DNA from: Candidatus Thermoflexus tengchongensis
GTDB lineage: Bacteria > Chloroflexota > Anaerolineae > Thermoflexales > Thermoflexaceae
Direction: 5' to 3'
Length of the DNA stretch: 64,000 nt
Assembly (NCBI GenBank): GCA_016842085.1
Contig: JAEVEX010000037.1
Span: 1 to 64,000 of the forward strand
Made by a program: the position numbers and the translations under genes. The notes beneath the pieces were generated by a model. It did not search any database. It was given only the letters and a program-made list of their open reading frames with translations, and was not told where the DNA came from. Shown here in pieces: positions 17,317 to 25,555 of the stretch; position 1 is the first letter of the stretch, and every line of letters starts with the position of its first letter.

Positions 17317-18639
17317 TCAGGGCACGCGGGCCTGAGGGCGCTGGAGCGCCTGGATCGCTTTGACCTGGGCCTGGCGCGCGTAGTTGATGGATTCCGCCAG
17401 CAATCGCATGGCCTCCTGGGGATTGTGGAAGCCCAGGGAGTTCTCCGCGCTGACGAAATCCCAGCGCATATGGGCCTTGCGGAACAACGTTCGGGCCTCT
17501 TCCGTCAGTTTGGGATCCGCATTCGGATTGTCCTTGATCGCCTTCAGGGCCTCGATTGCCTCCAGCAGCGCGTTCTCTGCCGCATCCTGGAGGCCCCTGG
17601 TGGTCCTCTGAATGATCTCCACCCGTTTCTGAATGAAGGGGATGTCCCGGTGACATGTGCCGCAGGCCTGCTCCATACGATACCACGGGCTGGCTGCCTG
17701 ATGAGAGGTATACTTGATCCCCCCCTCAATCACGAAGGGCATATGACAATCGGCGCAGGCTACCCCGGCCAGGTAGTGCGTGGAGTTTGAAGTGTAAAGT
17801 TCGAATTCAGGATGCTGGAATTTGACAACCGGCACGCCGGTGGAGGGATGAATCCAGTCTGCGAAGTTTTTCTCGCTGTAATAGGCCTCAATGTCCTCAA
17901 AGCGCGTCCCCTTCTCCCAGGGGAACACCAGATAATCCTTGGGCTCTTTAGCGAAGTAATACTCTACATGGCATTGAGCGCATGTCAGGGTGCGCAGCTC
18001 GTGCCGGGAAAGCTCGCGGATGTCCTTCCCCAGCTTTTGCAGTGCCTCCTGGAGAGCGACCTGTTTGATCACAGGGGCCATCGTCTTCGGATCGTGGCAG
18101 TTGGCACATGAGACCGGATATTGCATCCGCTCCCGAAGTTGTTCAAAGGGGGTGGCATAGAAATTCGCCGCCCCCATCTCTGCCATCAGCGATGGGACGT
18201 TCGCTGATTTGCATGTCCAGCAGGTGCCGGGGGCAGATCCACCCCGCTTCTGAGCCAGCACCTGGATCCGCCTGGTTTTCAGGACATCTTCCACAGAATA
18301 CGCGTGCCCTCGGTCTTCCCCGTATTCGACCGCGAAGGGATAGCCTTCCCAGAGCGTCCGCAGGCGGGGATCTTCCTCCAGCTTGTCGTAAGGGATCGAT
18401 CCCGCAAAGAGCGTTTTCCTTCCCTCTTTGGTGCGCAGCCAGGTTTCATATTCCCGCGGGAACGCCAGCCCCCAGATCGCCGGGTTAACCTCGTTCTCTG
18501 GAATAGCCACCGGGCGGACCACCTCCAGGCGGGGTCCACGAAGTTGCACGATCGCAAAAGCCAGCGCCAGGCCCAGGACTACCACCAGTGCGATAAATCC
18601 GGTGATCTGCAACCACAGTGGAGGCATCCGTCGAAGCAT
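17317..18639 (-). CDS. nrfA: cytochrome c nitrite reductase, catalytic subunit
   Basis: Six-electron reduction of nitrite to ammonium on the outside of the membrane. The 440-residue pentahaem protein has an N-terminal membrane anchor/signal (about 10-32). It carries the diagnostic catalytic haem site CWTCK (residues 140-144) and four CxxCH sites at about 178, 220, 295 and 326. The Lys-ligated first haem separates NrfA from other multihaem proteins. Catalytic region residues appear in TSNSTHYLAGVACADCH and GGIKYTSHQAASPW. It follows nrfH by three bases, so the two form one transcript. Confidence 0.97.
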   Translation of the reverse strand: MLRRMPPLWLQITGFIALVVVLGLALAFAIVQLRGPRLEVVRPVAIPENEVNPAIWGLAFPREYETWLRTKEGRKTLFAGSIPYDKLEEDPRLRTLWEGYPFAVEYGEDRGHAYSVEDVLKTRRIQVLAQKRGGSAPGTCWTCKSANVPSLMAEMGAANFYATPFEQLRERMQYPVSCANCHDPKTMAPVIKQVALQEALQKLGKDIRELSRHELRTLTCAQCHVEYYFAKEPKDYLVFPWEKGTRFEDIEAYYSEKNFADWIHPSTGVPVVKFQHPEFELYTSNSTHYLAGVACADCHMPFVIEGGIKYTSHQAASPWYRMEQACGTCHRDIPFIQKRVEIIQRTTRGLQDAAENALLEAIEALKAIKDNPNADPKLTEEARTLFRKAHMRWDFVSAENSLGFHNPQEAMRLLAESINYARQAQVKAIQALQRPQARVP

Positions 18640-18642
18640 CGC

Positions 18643-19131
18643 TTACCTCCTTTCCGGGGGAGTGCCGAGCGCGATGGAGCGCCGCTCGCCGTGGGCGACC
18701 GTGCGATGGCAATCAAAGCAGAAGCGGGAGCCCTCCATCAGCCCGCTCTGGGCAGCCACTGTATTGAAATGACAGCGAATGCAGTTCGCCTGGACAACCT
18801 GGCGGGTGAGGGGATCCGCATGGATCTGAGGGGGGATCTGATAAGTGGTGTAGAAATAGACGTGCTGGATGCCTTTCGCGAGCTTCATCCCCCACTTGGC
18901 GGGGAAGTTGTGAGGCGTGTGACAATCATTGCACACAGCGACACGGCGGTGGACCGCGTGGAACCAGCCTTCATAGGCCGCGTTCATCACGTGGCAGTTA
19001 TTGCAGGCCTCCGGGCGATCTGTCAGATAAGCTCCCAGGCCCTGGGGGTTCAGCATCAGCCACCCGATCCCGGCCATGATCAGGATCCCTACGACTCCGC
19101 CAATCCCCCAGTAGAATGCGGCCCGCATCAC
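18643..19131 (-). CDS. nrfH: NrfH tetrahaem quinol dehydrogenase
   Basis: A membrane-anchored NapC/NirT-family cytochrome that passes electrons from menaquinol to NrfA. The 162-residue protein has one N-terminal membrane helix (about 6-27) and four CxxCH sites: CNNCH (43), CNDCH (67), CIRCH (117) and CFDCH (138). It also has the family segment RPEACNNCHVMNAAYEGW. With NrfA it makes a complete respiratory nitrite ammonification module with no denitrification genes nearby. Confidence 0.96.
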   Translation of the reverse strand: MMRAAFYWGIGGVVGILIMAGIGWLMLNPQGLGAYLTDRPEACNNCHVMNAAYEGWFHAVHRRVAVCNDCHTPHNFPAKWGMKLAKGIQHVYFYTTYQIPPQIHADPLTRQVVQANCIRCHFNTVAAQSGLMEGSRFCFDCHRTVAHGERRSIALGTPPERR

Positions 19132-19399
19132 CGATCGCCTCCGGCGTGGATGACGGCCCAGACACAGCCTGTGTTTTCCGGCTTTTAATTTAGCATGTTT
19201 AGAGCCTTCGTGCTAATGATGAGCTTCGCGATTTATGGATGACTATCCTCATCGCAGCTTTCCTCCCTGCAAATGGGGAGGCTGCCAGGGGCTCCTGTTT
19301 GGCTTGGCGGTGTTCTTGGATAGCAGATAGGGGTCTTGATCGCGGATTTCCTTGCCGGTCCCCTTGCTGTTCTGGCCTTCGACAGGGGAATCCCTGGCC
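19132..19399. other. intergenic region upstream of nrfH
   Basis: Locally AT-rich for this genome (around 19180-19240). On the minus strand a weak pair, TTAGCA and TGCTAAATT 18 bases apart, could be the nrfHA promoter. No clear FNR/NnrR-type palindrome is visible. Confidence 0.35.
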
Positions 19400-20395
19400 T
19401 CACAAGCTCCGGCTCTCCGACGCCCGTTCGACGACCTGCCGCGCTGCCTGCAGGTTCACCTCCGGGGCGTGGATCGGAATCACGCAACCGGTGCCCAGGA
19501 TGAACCGCCGCCCGTCGGTCCGGGCGATGGCCTCCCGGGCTTCCGCTTCCACATCCTGAGGGGTTCCCAGCACCATGGTCCGGATCCGGGAGAGCCCTCC
19601 CAGCACGGCCCCCCTTACTTTCTCCCTTCCCTCCTCCAGCGCGGGCGGCGTCTCCCGATCGTGCCAGTTCCAGACGGCGACCGGGTAATCCACGAAAAGA
19701 TCGAACATCACGGCCTCGCCATGGAGGTGGAGGATGTTCAGCCAGGCGTCGATCGCCACCTCCAGGATCGCCAGATCATAAGGGCGACCGAAGGTCCGAT
19801 ATTCCTCCGGGGAAATCAGGAGGTAAGAGGCGTGCTGGACCGCGTAGAAGATCCCGTCCACCCCGAGCTCCAGGGCCGCGCGGATGAAACGGCGGGTGCT
19901 CTCCGTGATGGTCCGGAGACCCATCTCAAGCGCCTCGGGGTGACGTCTCAAGTGAAGCAACAGCCGATCCGGGCCCGCCAGGTTCTTCGCCTGGGCCAGG
20001 GGGCTGAACACGGTTACAACGATGGGAACCTCCGGGAGCGCCCGGCGGATCCGTGCCACCGCTTCCAGGTGCTCCCGCAGAGCTCCCCGGGCGGGATCGA
20101 GGATCGGCAGACCGGCCCAGTCCCGGGGTTCCTGCACCGGATACCGGATGTAGCGCCGGGTCCCTTCGGTATCCCCCTCCCAGCGATCCTCGACTCCCCA
20201 ATCCCGGACGCAATAACTGGAGGCCGGGGTGATCTTCACGAAATCGAAATCAAAGCGGCGCTGGAACCCGATCACCGCCTCGGCGAAGGCGCCCGGATCC
20301 TGGTCCGCGACCGGGAAATGCCGCCACAGGGCCACCGGCGGGCGGTCCACCGCATCGCCCCGAATGGCCGCCTGGAGTCGCTCACGCTTCTCCAT
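19400..20395 (-). CDS. uroporphyrinogen decarboxylase-family protein (URO-D/MtaA-like)
   Basis: A 331-residue (beta/alpha)8 protein of the URO-D superfamily. It starts MEKRERLQAAIRG..VDRPPVALW, typical of this family, and has HLHGEAVMFDLFVDYPVAVWNW where methyltransferase relatives bind zinc and ligand. The C-terminal RFILGTGCVIPIHAPEVNL matches the Gly-rich motif of MtaA/CmuA-like members. True HemE active-site motifs (RQAGRY) are not seen. It is therefore more likely a corrinoid-linked methyltransferase-like or uncharacterised member than a haem enzyme. It overlaps the preceding TPR gene by 14 bases. Confidence 0.85.
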   Translation of the reverse strand: MEKRERLQAAIRGDAVDRPPVALWRHFPVADQDPGAFAEAVIGFQRRFDFDFVKITPASSYCVRDWGVEDRWEGDTEGTRRYIRYPVQEPRDWAGLPILDPARGALREHLEAVARIRRALPEVPIVVTVFSPLAQAKNLAGPDRLLLHLRRHPEALEMGLRTITESTRRFIRAALELGVDGIFYAVQHASYLLISPEEYRTFGRPYDLAILEVAIDAWLNILHLHGEAVMFDLFVDYPVAVWNWHDRETPPALEEGREKVRGAVLGGLSRIRTMVLGTPQDVEAEAREAIARTDGRRFILGTGCVIPIHAPEVNLQAARQVVERASESRSL

Positions 20396-20681
20396 CGGAA
20401 CCTCGCAGGGCCTCCAGATGGGCCTGGGCGAGCCGGGAGAGGATTTGAGCTTTGGCGCGATCTTCCAGTAGGGGGGTCAGTTCGATCACTTTCTCGAAAG
20501 CCTGGATGGCCTTCTCCTTTTCTCCCTTCGCTTTGCAGGAGAGGCCAAGCCCATAATAAGCATCTACCGCATTTCCATCCATTTCGATGGCTTTGCGGAA
20601 CTGCTCGATCGCCTGATCATATTGCTTCTTCGCGTGGAACTCCCATCCGAGGTCGATATAAGTCTCCGCATTCTCAGGCAT
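20382..20681 (-). CDS. TPR-repeat small protein
   Basis: A 99-residue soluble protein made almost wholly of two to three tetratricopeptide repeats: AETYIDLGWEFHAKKQYDQA, AVDAYYGLGLSCKAKGEKEK and a C-terminal capping helix. TPRs mediate protein-protein contacts; the partner is unknown. Its 3' end overlaps the start of the URO-D-like gene by 14 bases, suggesting co-translation. Confidence 0.8.
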   Translation of the reverse strand: MPENAETYIDLGWEFHAKKQYDQAIEQFRKAIEMDGNAVDAYYGLGLSCKAKGEKEKAIQAFEKVIELTPLLEDRAKAQILSRLAQAHLEALRGSDGEA

Positions 20682-21057
20682 GGGCGTGTCCCCCTTGCTG
20701 GGTTATCGGTTTCCAGGCGAAGAGAGCATCCACCTGAAGTCCGGAGAGGATCGCTGCCTGATCCTCTCTCAGGACCTGTGCGTTCAGTTCGAATTCGATC
20801 TGGGGAAGCGAAGCAGGGTGTCTTCAGTGCCCCACCCGTCCCCAGAGCCCCCATAGATGGATCCGGACCCCTTGAGGAGCTCTCTCTGGGATTATATCGC
20901 ATGCGGATCGTATGCTGTCCAGCAGGGGAGCGCTCTGATCCGGGGGGAACACGGGCAAGCCCTTCGCCGGCCCCGGGCGATCCGCCGGATCCTATTCGGA
21001 TTGGGCTCAGTGATGCAAAATAGGAAAGGGGAAGAAGATCCTTCTGCAGAGGAAGCG
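20682..21057. other. divergent intergenic region, no clear gene
   Basis: About 375 bases between the TPR gene (minus) and the S51-like gene (plus). Frames read across it but lack a recognisable protein or ribosome-binding site. I see no convincing promoter pair or hairpin. An in-frame ATG at 21013 could lengthen the S51-like protein by 15 residues. Confidence 0.4.
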
Positions 21058-21738
21058 ATGGGGCAGAAAGGCCCGCTGCGCTGGCGGGGCGGCCATGGAT
21101 GGCTGGTGCTGTGTGGAGGAGAGGAAGCCGAAGAGGTGCACCGGATGGCGCTGGCCCGGAGCGCTTCGGAAGGCCTGGTGGTGGTGGTCATGGCCGCCGC
21201 CGAGGATCCGGGGCGCGCCCAGCGATATGAACGCCAGTATCGAGAATGGGGAAGTCCTCCATGCCGGGTGCTCACCCTTCGCTCTCGAGAGGAAGCCTTT
21301 CAGACCGCTCATGCCCGCCTGCTCCTGGATGCCCGTCTGATCCTGATCGCGGACGGGGATGTGCGGCGCCTGCTGGAAACCTTCTTCGACACGCCCGCCC
21401 TCCAGGCGATGATCACCGCCTATCATTCCGGCGCAGTGGTGCTGGGGATCGGAGCGGGGGCGGAGGCCATGGGGACATGGGTGCTGCGCTCCAGCTGGGA
21501 GGAAACGCTGGGGGCATGGGGCTGGTTGCCGGGCGCTTTCGTGGTGAGCCACTATACCCCGGAGGCGGCGCGAGCGCTCCAGGCCGCCCTTCACCGGCGC
21601 CCCTTCGCGTATGGGATCGGCCTGGCGGAGGGGGCAGCCCTCGCCCTCGGCCCGGACGATCAAATCGAGCGCTGGGGGGAGGGGGAGATCACCGTGGTCT
21701 TCGGAGCCCGCTGGCTGGATCGCGAGGAGGGCCGATGA
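21058..21738 (+). CDS. cyanophycinase-like peptidase S51 homologue lacking the catalytic serine
   Basis: About 226 residues from ATG 21058 (GAGG just upstream). The layout follows the S51/cyanophycinase fold: GWLVLCGGEE at the start, a central LILIADGDVRRLLE where active members have GGDQ, and AVVLGIGAGAEAMG where active members have GTSAGA. The nucleophile Ser is thus Gly here, and the Gly-Gly-Asp motif is also changed. It is probably not a peptidase; it may bind a ligand. Its stop overlaps the start of the BtuF-like gene (ATGA), so the two are coupled. Confidence 0.65.
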   Translation: MGQKGPLRWRGGHGWLVLCGGEEAEEVHRMALARSASEGLVVVVMAAAEDPGRAQRYERQYREWGSPPCRVLTLRSREEAFQTAHARLLLDARLILIADGDVRRLLETFFDTPALQAMITAYHSGAVVLGIGAGAEAMGTWVLRSSWEETLGAWGWLPGAFVVSHYTPEAARALQAALHRRPFAYGIGLAEGAALALGPDDQIERWGEGEITVVFGARWLDREEGR

Positions 21739-22646
21739 GGGCTGAAGGGAAGATCCCTCTCTGGGATCTGGAAGGTCATCCCTTTCGGCCGGAGCGCCCC
21801 CCTCGCCGGGTGGTCTCCCTGGTTCCCAGTTTGACGGAAACCCTGTTCGATCTGGGGCTGGGGGATCGGGTGGTCGGGCGGACGGACTACTGCATCCATC
21901 CGGCGGAGGCGCGATCGGTTCCCTCGGTGGGGGGCACGAAGAACCCGGATCTGAACAGGATCCTCGCGCTGCGGCCGGATGTGGTGTTCGTCAATGTGGA
22001 AGAGAACCGGGAGGCGGACGCGCGGGCCCTGGCGGCCCAGGGGATCCCGGTGGCGGTGTCCTTCCCCCGCTCGGTGGCGGAGGCCCTCGCCCTCGTCCGG
22101 TATCTGGCCGAGCTCTTCGGGATCCACCGTTCCCCGGTGCTGGAAGAGCTGGAGGCCCTGGAGGCCGCCCACCATCCGGCGAACATGGAGCGGCGCCCGC
22201 GGGTGTTCTGCCCGATCTGGAAGGATCCCTGGATGACTTTCAACGCGGAGACCTATGCCCACGATATGCTGACCCGGTGCGGGGGCGATAACATCTTCGC
22301 GAGTCGCCGGCGGCGGTACCCGCTGGCTGCGGACCTGAACCCTGAGATGTCCGCGCGACCGACGGCACGGGATGATCGATATCCGCGCCTTTCGGAAGAG
22401 GAAATCCGACGCGCCGCCCCGGAGCTGATCCTGCTCCCCAGCGAGCCGTATCCTTTCCGGCCAGAAGATGTAGAAACGGTCCGGGCGTGCTTCGCGGATA
22501 CGCCGGCAGGGCGCACCGGCCGTGTGTGCTGGATCGATGGGAGCCTGTTGTTCTGGCATGGCACCCGCCTGCGGCATGCGCTGCGGATCCTGCCCCATAT
22601 CCTTCAGAGCGCCTTCGTCCCTGAGGACCGCTCGTCGGTCTGGTAA
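21735..22646 (+). CDS. BtuF-like helical-backbone metal/cobalamin-binding protein, apparently cytoplasmic
   Basis: 303 residues with the periplasmic-binding-protein class III fold: RRVVSLVPSLTETLFDLGLGDRV, VVGRTDYCIHPA, VPSVGGTKNPDLNRILALRPDVVF, then the long linking helix, and PELILLPSEPYPF. These are marks of BtuF/FecB-like cobalamin or siderophore receptors. There is no signal peptide or lipobox before the domain, and no BtuC/D genes adjoin, so a cytosolic role is more likely. The start at 21735 overlaps the S51-like stop. Confidence 0.8.
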   Translation: MRAEGKIPLWDLEGHPFRPERPPRRVVSLVPSLTETLFDLGLGDRVVGRTDYCIHPAEARSVPSVGGTKNPDLNRILALRPDVVFVNVEENREADARALAAQGIPVAVSFPRSVAEALALVRYLAELFGIHRSPVLEELEALEAAHHPANMERRPRVFCPIWKDPWMTFNAETYAHDMLTRCGGDNIFASRRRRYPLAADLNPEMSARPTARDDRYPRLSEEEIRRAAPELILLPSEPYPFRPEDVETVRACFADTPAGRTGRVCWIDGSLLFWHGTRLRHALRILPHILQSAFVPEDRSSVW

Positions 22647-22720
22647 GGAGCTCGTCTCATTGAAAACCGGACTCTGGACAAGGCGCAAGTCCCATGTTGA
22701 ACCGCCAGGGTGTGGATAAG

Positions 22721-23287
22721 ATGAAACAGCGTCTCATCGTGGGGATCAGTGGGGCCAGTGGGGTCATTTATGGGATCCGGTTGCTGGAGGTCCTTCGCTC
22801 GAACCCGGAGATCGAAACCCACCTGATCCTCAGCCCGGCGGCCCGTATCACCATCGTCCAGGAGACCGATTACACGGTCCGCCAGGTGATCGAGCTGGCG
22901 GATGTCGTTCATGCCTTTCACGATATCGGGGCGGCCATTGCCTCCGGATCCTTCCGGACGATGGGGATGGTGATCATCCCGTGTTCGATCAAGACACTGG
23001 GGGCGATCGTCAGCGGTTACACCGCCGATCTGATGAGCCGGGCGGCGGATGTGACCCTGAAAGAAGGGCGGCCGCTGGTGCTGGTGGTGCGGGAGACCCC
23101 TCTTCATATTGGCCATCTGGATCTGATGCGGAGGGCGGCGCGGATGGGCGCGGTCATCATGCCGCCGGTTCCGGCTTTCTACGGCCGCCCCCGCACGATC
23201 CAGGACCTCATCGATCAAACGGTGGGGCGGGTGCTCTTGCGCCTGGGGATCGAGAACGATCTTTACGCGCGATGGAAGGAGGGTTAA
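22721..23287 (+). CDS. ubiX: flavin prenyltransferase (UbiX family)
   Basis: Makes prenylated FMN, the cofactor of UbiD-type decarboxylases, from FMN and dimethylallyl (pyro)phosphate. The 188-residue flavodoxin-like protein starts KQRLIVGISGASGVIYGIRLL. Further marks are GSFRTMGMVIIPCSIKTLGAI and VLVVRETPLHIGHLDLM, both matching the family. ATG 22721 aligns with UbiX starts; ATG 22694 would add nine residues. No UbiD partner is in the window. Confidence 0.92.
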   Translation: MKQRLIVGISGASGVIYGIRLLEVLRSNPEIETHLILSPAARITIVQETDYTVRQVIELADVVHAFHDIGAAIASGSFRTMGMVIIPCSIKTLGAIVSGYTADLMSRAADVTLKEGRPLVLVVRETPLHIGHLDLMRRAARMGAVIMPPVPAFYGRPRTIQDLIDQTVGRVLLRLGIENDLYARWKEG

Positions 23288-23290
23288 GAA

Positions 23291-24064
23291 GTGATGCTGA
23301 GAACGATGGTGGTGGTGCCCACTTACAACGAAGCCGATAATCTGCCCCGCCTGGTAGAGGCGCTGCTCGAGCTGGATTTGCCGGATTTGCAGATCATGGT
23401 GGTGGACGATCGGTCACCGGATGGGACCGGCGAGGTCGCCGAAGCCCTGGCTCAAGCGCACCCGGGCCGCCTGATCGTGGTGCATCGGGATGGCCCTCGC
23501 GGTCTGGGGCCGGCATATCTGGAGGGTTTCCGACGGGCTCTGCGGACCGGCGCGGAAGCGATCATCCAGATGGATGCGGATCTTTCCCACCCGCCCTCGG
23601 CCATTCCCCGGATGCTGGAGCGGATGGCCGATTACCATGTGGTGGTCGGATCCCGTTATGCGCCGGGAGGGCAAGTGGATCCCCGCTGGGGCCCCGGGCG
23701 CTACTGGCTGAGCCGCTGGGGGAATTTCTACGCCCGCACCATCCTGGGCCTTCAGGTCCGGGACGCGACGGCCGGTTTCAAATGCTGGCGCCGGGATGCC
23801 CTGGCGCGTATGCCCCTGGATCGGGTGCGATCCAGCGGCTATATCTTCCAGGTGGAGATGGCCTATATCGCTCAGCGGTTGGGCTATCGGGTGTGCGAGA
23901 TCCCCATTTTCTTCGAAGATCGACGGGTGGGGCGTTCGAAGATGAGCTGGCGGATTAAAATCGAAGCCGCCCTGCGGGTCTGGGAGCTCCGCTGGCGTTA
24001 TCGGGATCTGAAGCCGATCTCCCTGATCGGAGTGACGGAACCCCGAAACCGGGACAGGCGATGA
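23291..24064 (+). CDS. polyprenol-phosphate mannosyltransferase (DPM1-like GT2)
   Basis: A 257-residue GT2 enzyme that transfers a hexose from a nucleotide sugar to polyprenyl phosphate, making donors for GT-C enzymes such as those at 1160 and 57281. Motifs: TMVVVPTYNEADNLPRLVE, IMVVDDRSPDGTGEVA, the DxD-like QMDADLSHPP, RYWLSRWGNFYAR, DATAGFKCWRRDAL, and EDRRVGRSKMSW. No C-terminal membrane segment, so it is the soluble DPM1 type. GTG 23291 lies seven bases after an AGGAGGG site. It overlaps the ArsR gene by four bases. Confidence 0.9.
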   Translation: MMLRTMVVVPTYNEADNLPRLVEALLELDLPDLQIMVVDDRSPDGTGEVAEALAQAHPGRLIVVHRDGPRGLGPAYLEGFRRALRTGAEAIIQMDADLSHPPSAIPRMLERMADYHVVVGSRYAPGGQVDPRWGPGRYWLSRWGNFYARTILGLQVRDATAGFKCWRRDALARMPLDRVRSSGYIFQVEMAYIAQRLGYRVCEIPIFFEDRRVGRSKMSWRIKIEAALRVWELRWRYRDLKPISLIGVTEPRNRDRR

Positions 24065-24351
24065 GCGGAGATCCGGTTCGCTTTGCCCGAGCCCTGGCGG
24101 ATGACCATCGACAGCAGATCCTGCGACTGCTATGGGGCCGGGAGCTCTGCGTGCGAGACCTGGTCCAGGCCCTGGGTCTTTCCCAGCCTGCGGTCTCGCA
24201 TCATCTCCGTGTCCTGCAGCAGGTGGGGCTTCTCCGCGCTCGGGAGGCCGGCCGGCAGACGTTTTATACCCTGGATCTGGACGCCCTGGATCGGGGTTTG
24301 CGGGCACTGCGGCTGGCTCTCCGGCCGATCCGTCGGAAGGGGCGACGGTGA
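24061..24351 (+). CDS. ArsR-family winged-helix regulator
   Basis: A 96-residue single-domain regulator: VRFARALADDHRQQILRLLW, LCVRDLVQALGLSQPAVSHH as the recognition helix, then LRVLQQVGLLRAREAGRQTFYTL as the wing. The classical metal-binding ELCVCDL motif is modified to ELCVRDL with a single Cys, so arsenic-type sensing by a Cys pair is unlikely. It is coupled to the mannosyltransferase gene by an ATGA overlap. Its target is unknown. Confidence 0.88.
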   Translation: MSGDPVRFARALADDHRQQILRLLWGRELCVRDLVQALGLSQPAVSHHLRVLQQVGLLRAREAGRQTFYTLDLDALDRGLRALRLALRPIRRKGRR

Positions 24352-24391
24352 TGGGGGCAGCCACAATAGGGTGGTGCCTTTTCCCCATCGC

Positions 24392-25474
24392 TTATGACCT
24401 GAGGCCTTCGCTGGATTGTGGATCCTCCATAGGCCAGATCAGGACGTCCTCAGCCGGAATCGTGAGGGAAAGCGGCTCTCCCGGGCGGGCCTCAATGGTG
24501 TTCGCCGGGAAAAGCCATCGAAGGCGCCCCGTCCCGATTCGCATCCATATTTCCATATAAAGCCCCCGGAAGGAACGGGCGACCACTTCACCGGTGAGAA
24601 CATTGGCTGGCCCTGAGGGATTCAATCGGGGAGTGTGACGGATCAGGATCAGGGCCCGAGCATGGGGCTGAATGGGCCCCCTGGGCCGACCCCGCAATAT
24701 CCCGAGGGGCGTCCAGACCTGAGCGGTTTCCCCGAGGGCAAGCACCTGGCCTTCCAGGAAGGTGCCCAGATCCAGAAAACGCGCCACGAAGGGGGTGGCC
24801 GGATCCTGATATAAAGCCTCCGGCGGGCCGATTTGCTCGATCCTCCCCTGGTGGAGGATCAGCACCCGATCGGCCACGGCCATCGCCTCACTCTGATCGT
24901 GGGTGACATACAGGGCGGTCATCCGTTCGGCTTTCAGGAGCTCCCGGATCTCCCTCATCAGCTGCTCCCGCAACGCCCGATCCAGGGATCCCAGGGGCTC
25001 ATCCAGCAGCAGGATGGCGGGCCGCGGGGCCAGACTGCGGGCCAGAGCGACCCGCTGCTTCTCCCCTCCAGAGAGGGTGTGAACCTCGCGCAGCTCGTAA
25101 CCGGGTAGCCCAACCTGATTCAACAGCGCTCGCACCCGCTCCCGGATCTCCGGCTCGGGAAGCCGCTGCATTCGCAATCCGAAGGCGATGTTCTCAAAAA
25201 CATTCAAATGGGGGAAAAGCGCGTATTCCTGGAACATCAGGCCGATCCGACGACGGTGTGGGGGGACACCCGCAAGGTCCTGGCCATCCAGGAGGATCTG
25301 CCCTTCATCGGGGGACTCCAGGCCCGCGATCAGACGAAGCAGCGTGCTCTTCCCGCTCCCGCTGGGGCCCAGGATCACCATGATCTCCTCATGGGCGACC
25401 TCGAATGTGACATGATCGAGGGCCACCTGAGGACCGTAGCGACGGGTTACCCCGATGATCTTCAGAGAGGGCAT
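24392..25474 (-). CDS. ABC transporter ATP-binding protein (PotA/FbpC/ThiQ-like, with TOBE domain)
   Basis: A 360-residue importer-type ATPase. Walker A is LGPSGSGKSTLLRL, the Q-loop region MFQEYALFPHLNV, the signature LSGGEKQRVALARSL, Walker B ILLLDEPLGSLD, and the H-loop YVTHDQSEA. After residue 240 a TOBE-like regulatory domain follows (FLEGQVLALGE..., NVLTGEVVARSFRG). ATG 25474 is preferred over TTG 25534 because of a GGGGG element upstream. No permease or binding protein is adjacent, so the partner genes lie elsewhere. Confidence 0.87.
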   Translation of the reverse strand: MPSLKIIGVTRRYGPQVALDHVTFEVAHEEIMVILGPSGSGKSTLLRLIAGLESPDEGQILLDGQDLAGVPPHRRRIGLMFQEYALFPHLNVFENIAFGLRMQRLPEPEIRERVRALLNQVGLPGYELREVHTLSGGEKQRVALARSLAPRPAILLLDEPLGSLDRALREQLMREIRELLKAERMTALYVTHDQSEAMAVADRVLILHQGRIEQIGPPEALYQDPATPFVARFLDLGTFLEGQVLALGETAQVWTPLGILRGRPRGPIQPHARALILIRHTPRLNPSGPANVLTGEVVARSFRGLYMEIWMRIGTGRLRWLFPANTIEARPGEPLSLTIPAEDVLIWPMEDPQSSEGLRS

Positions 25475-25555
25475 CGGCTCTGCGACCCCCTTGTCCTGAA
25501 TGCTGGTTGTCGTGGATGGGTGGTTCTGCTGCAAACGCGGAAGGAAGCCCCGGGT

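Noticed and set aside
19400-20395. Annotation as HemE uroporphyrinogen decarboxylase
   Set aside because: The RQAGRY active-site motif is absent and there are no haem genes nearby; it belongs to the broader superfamily.
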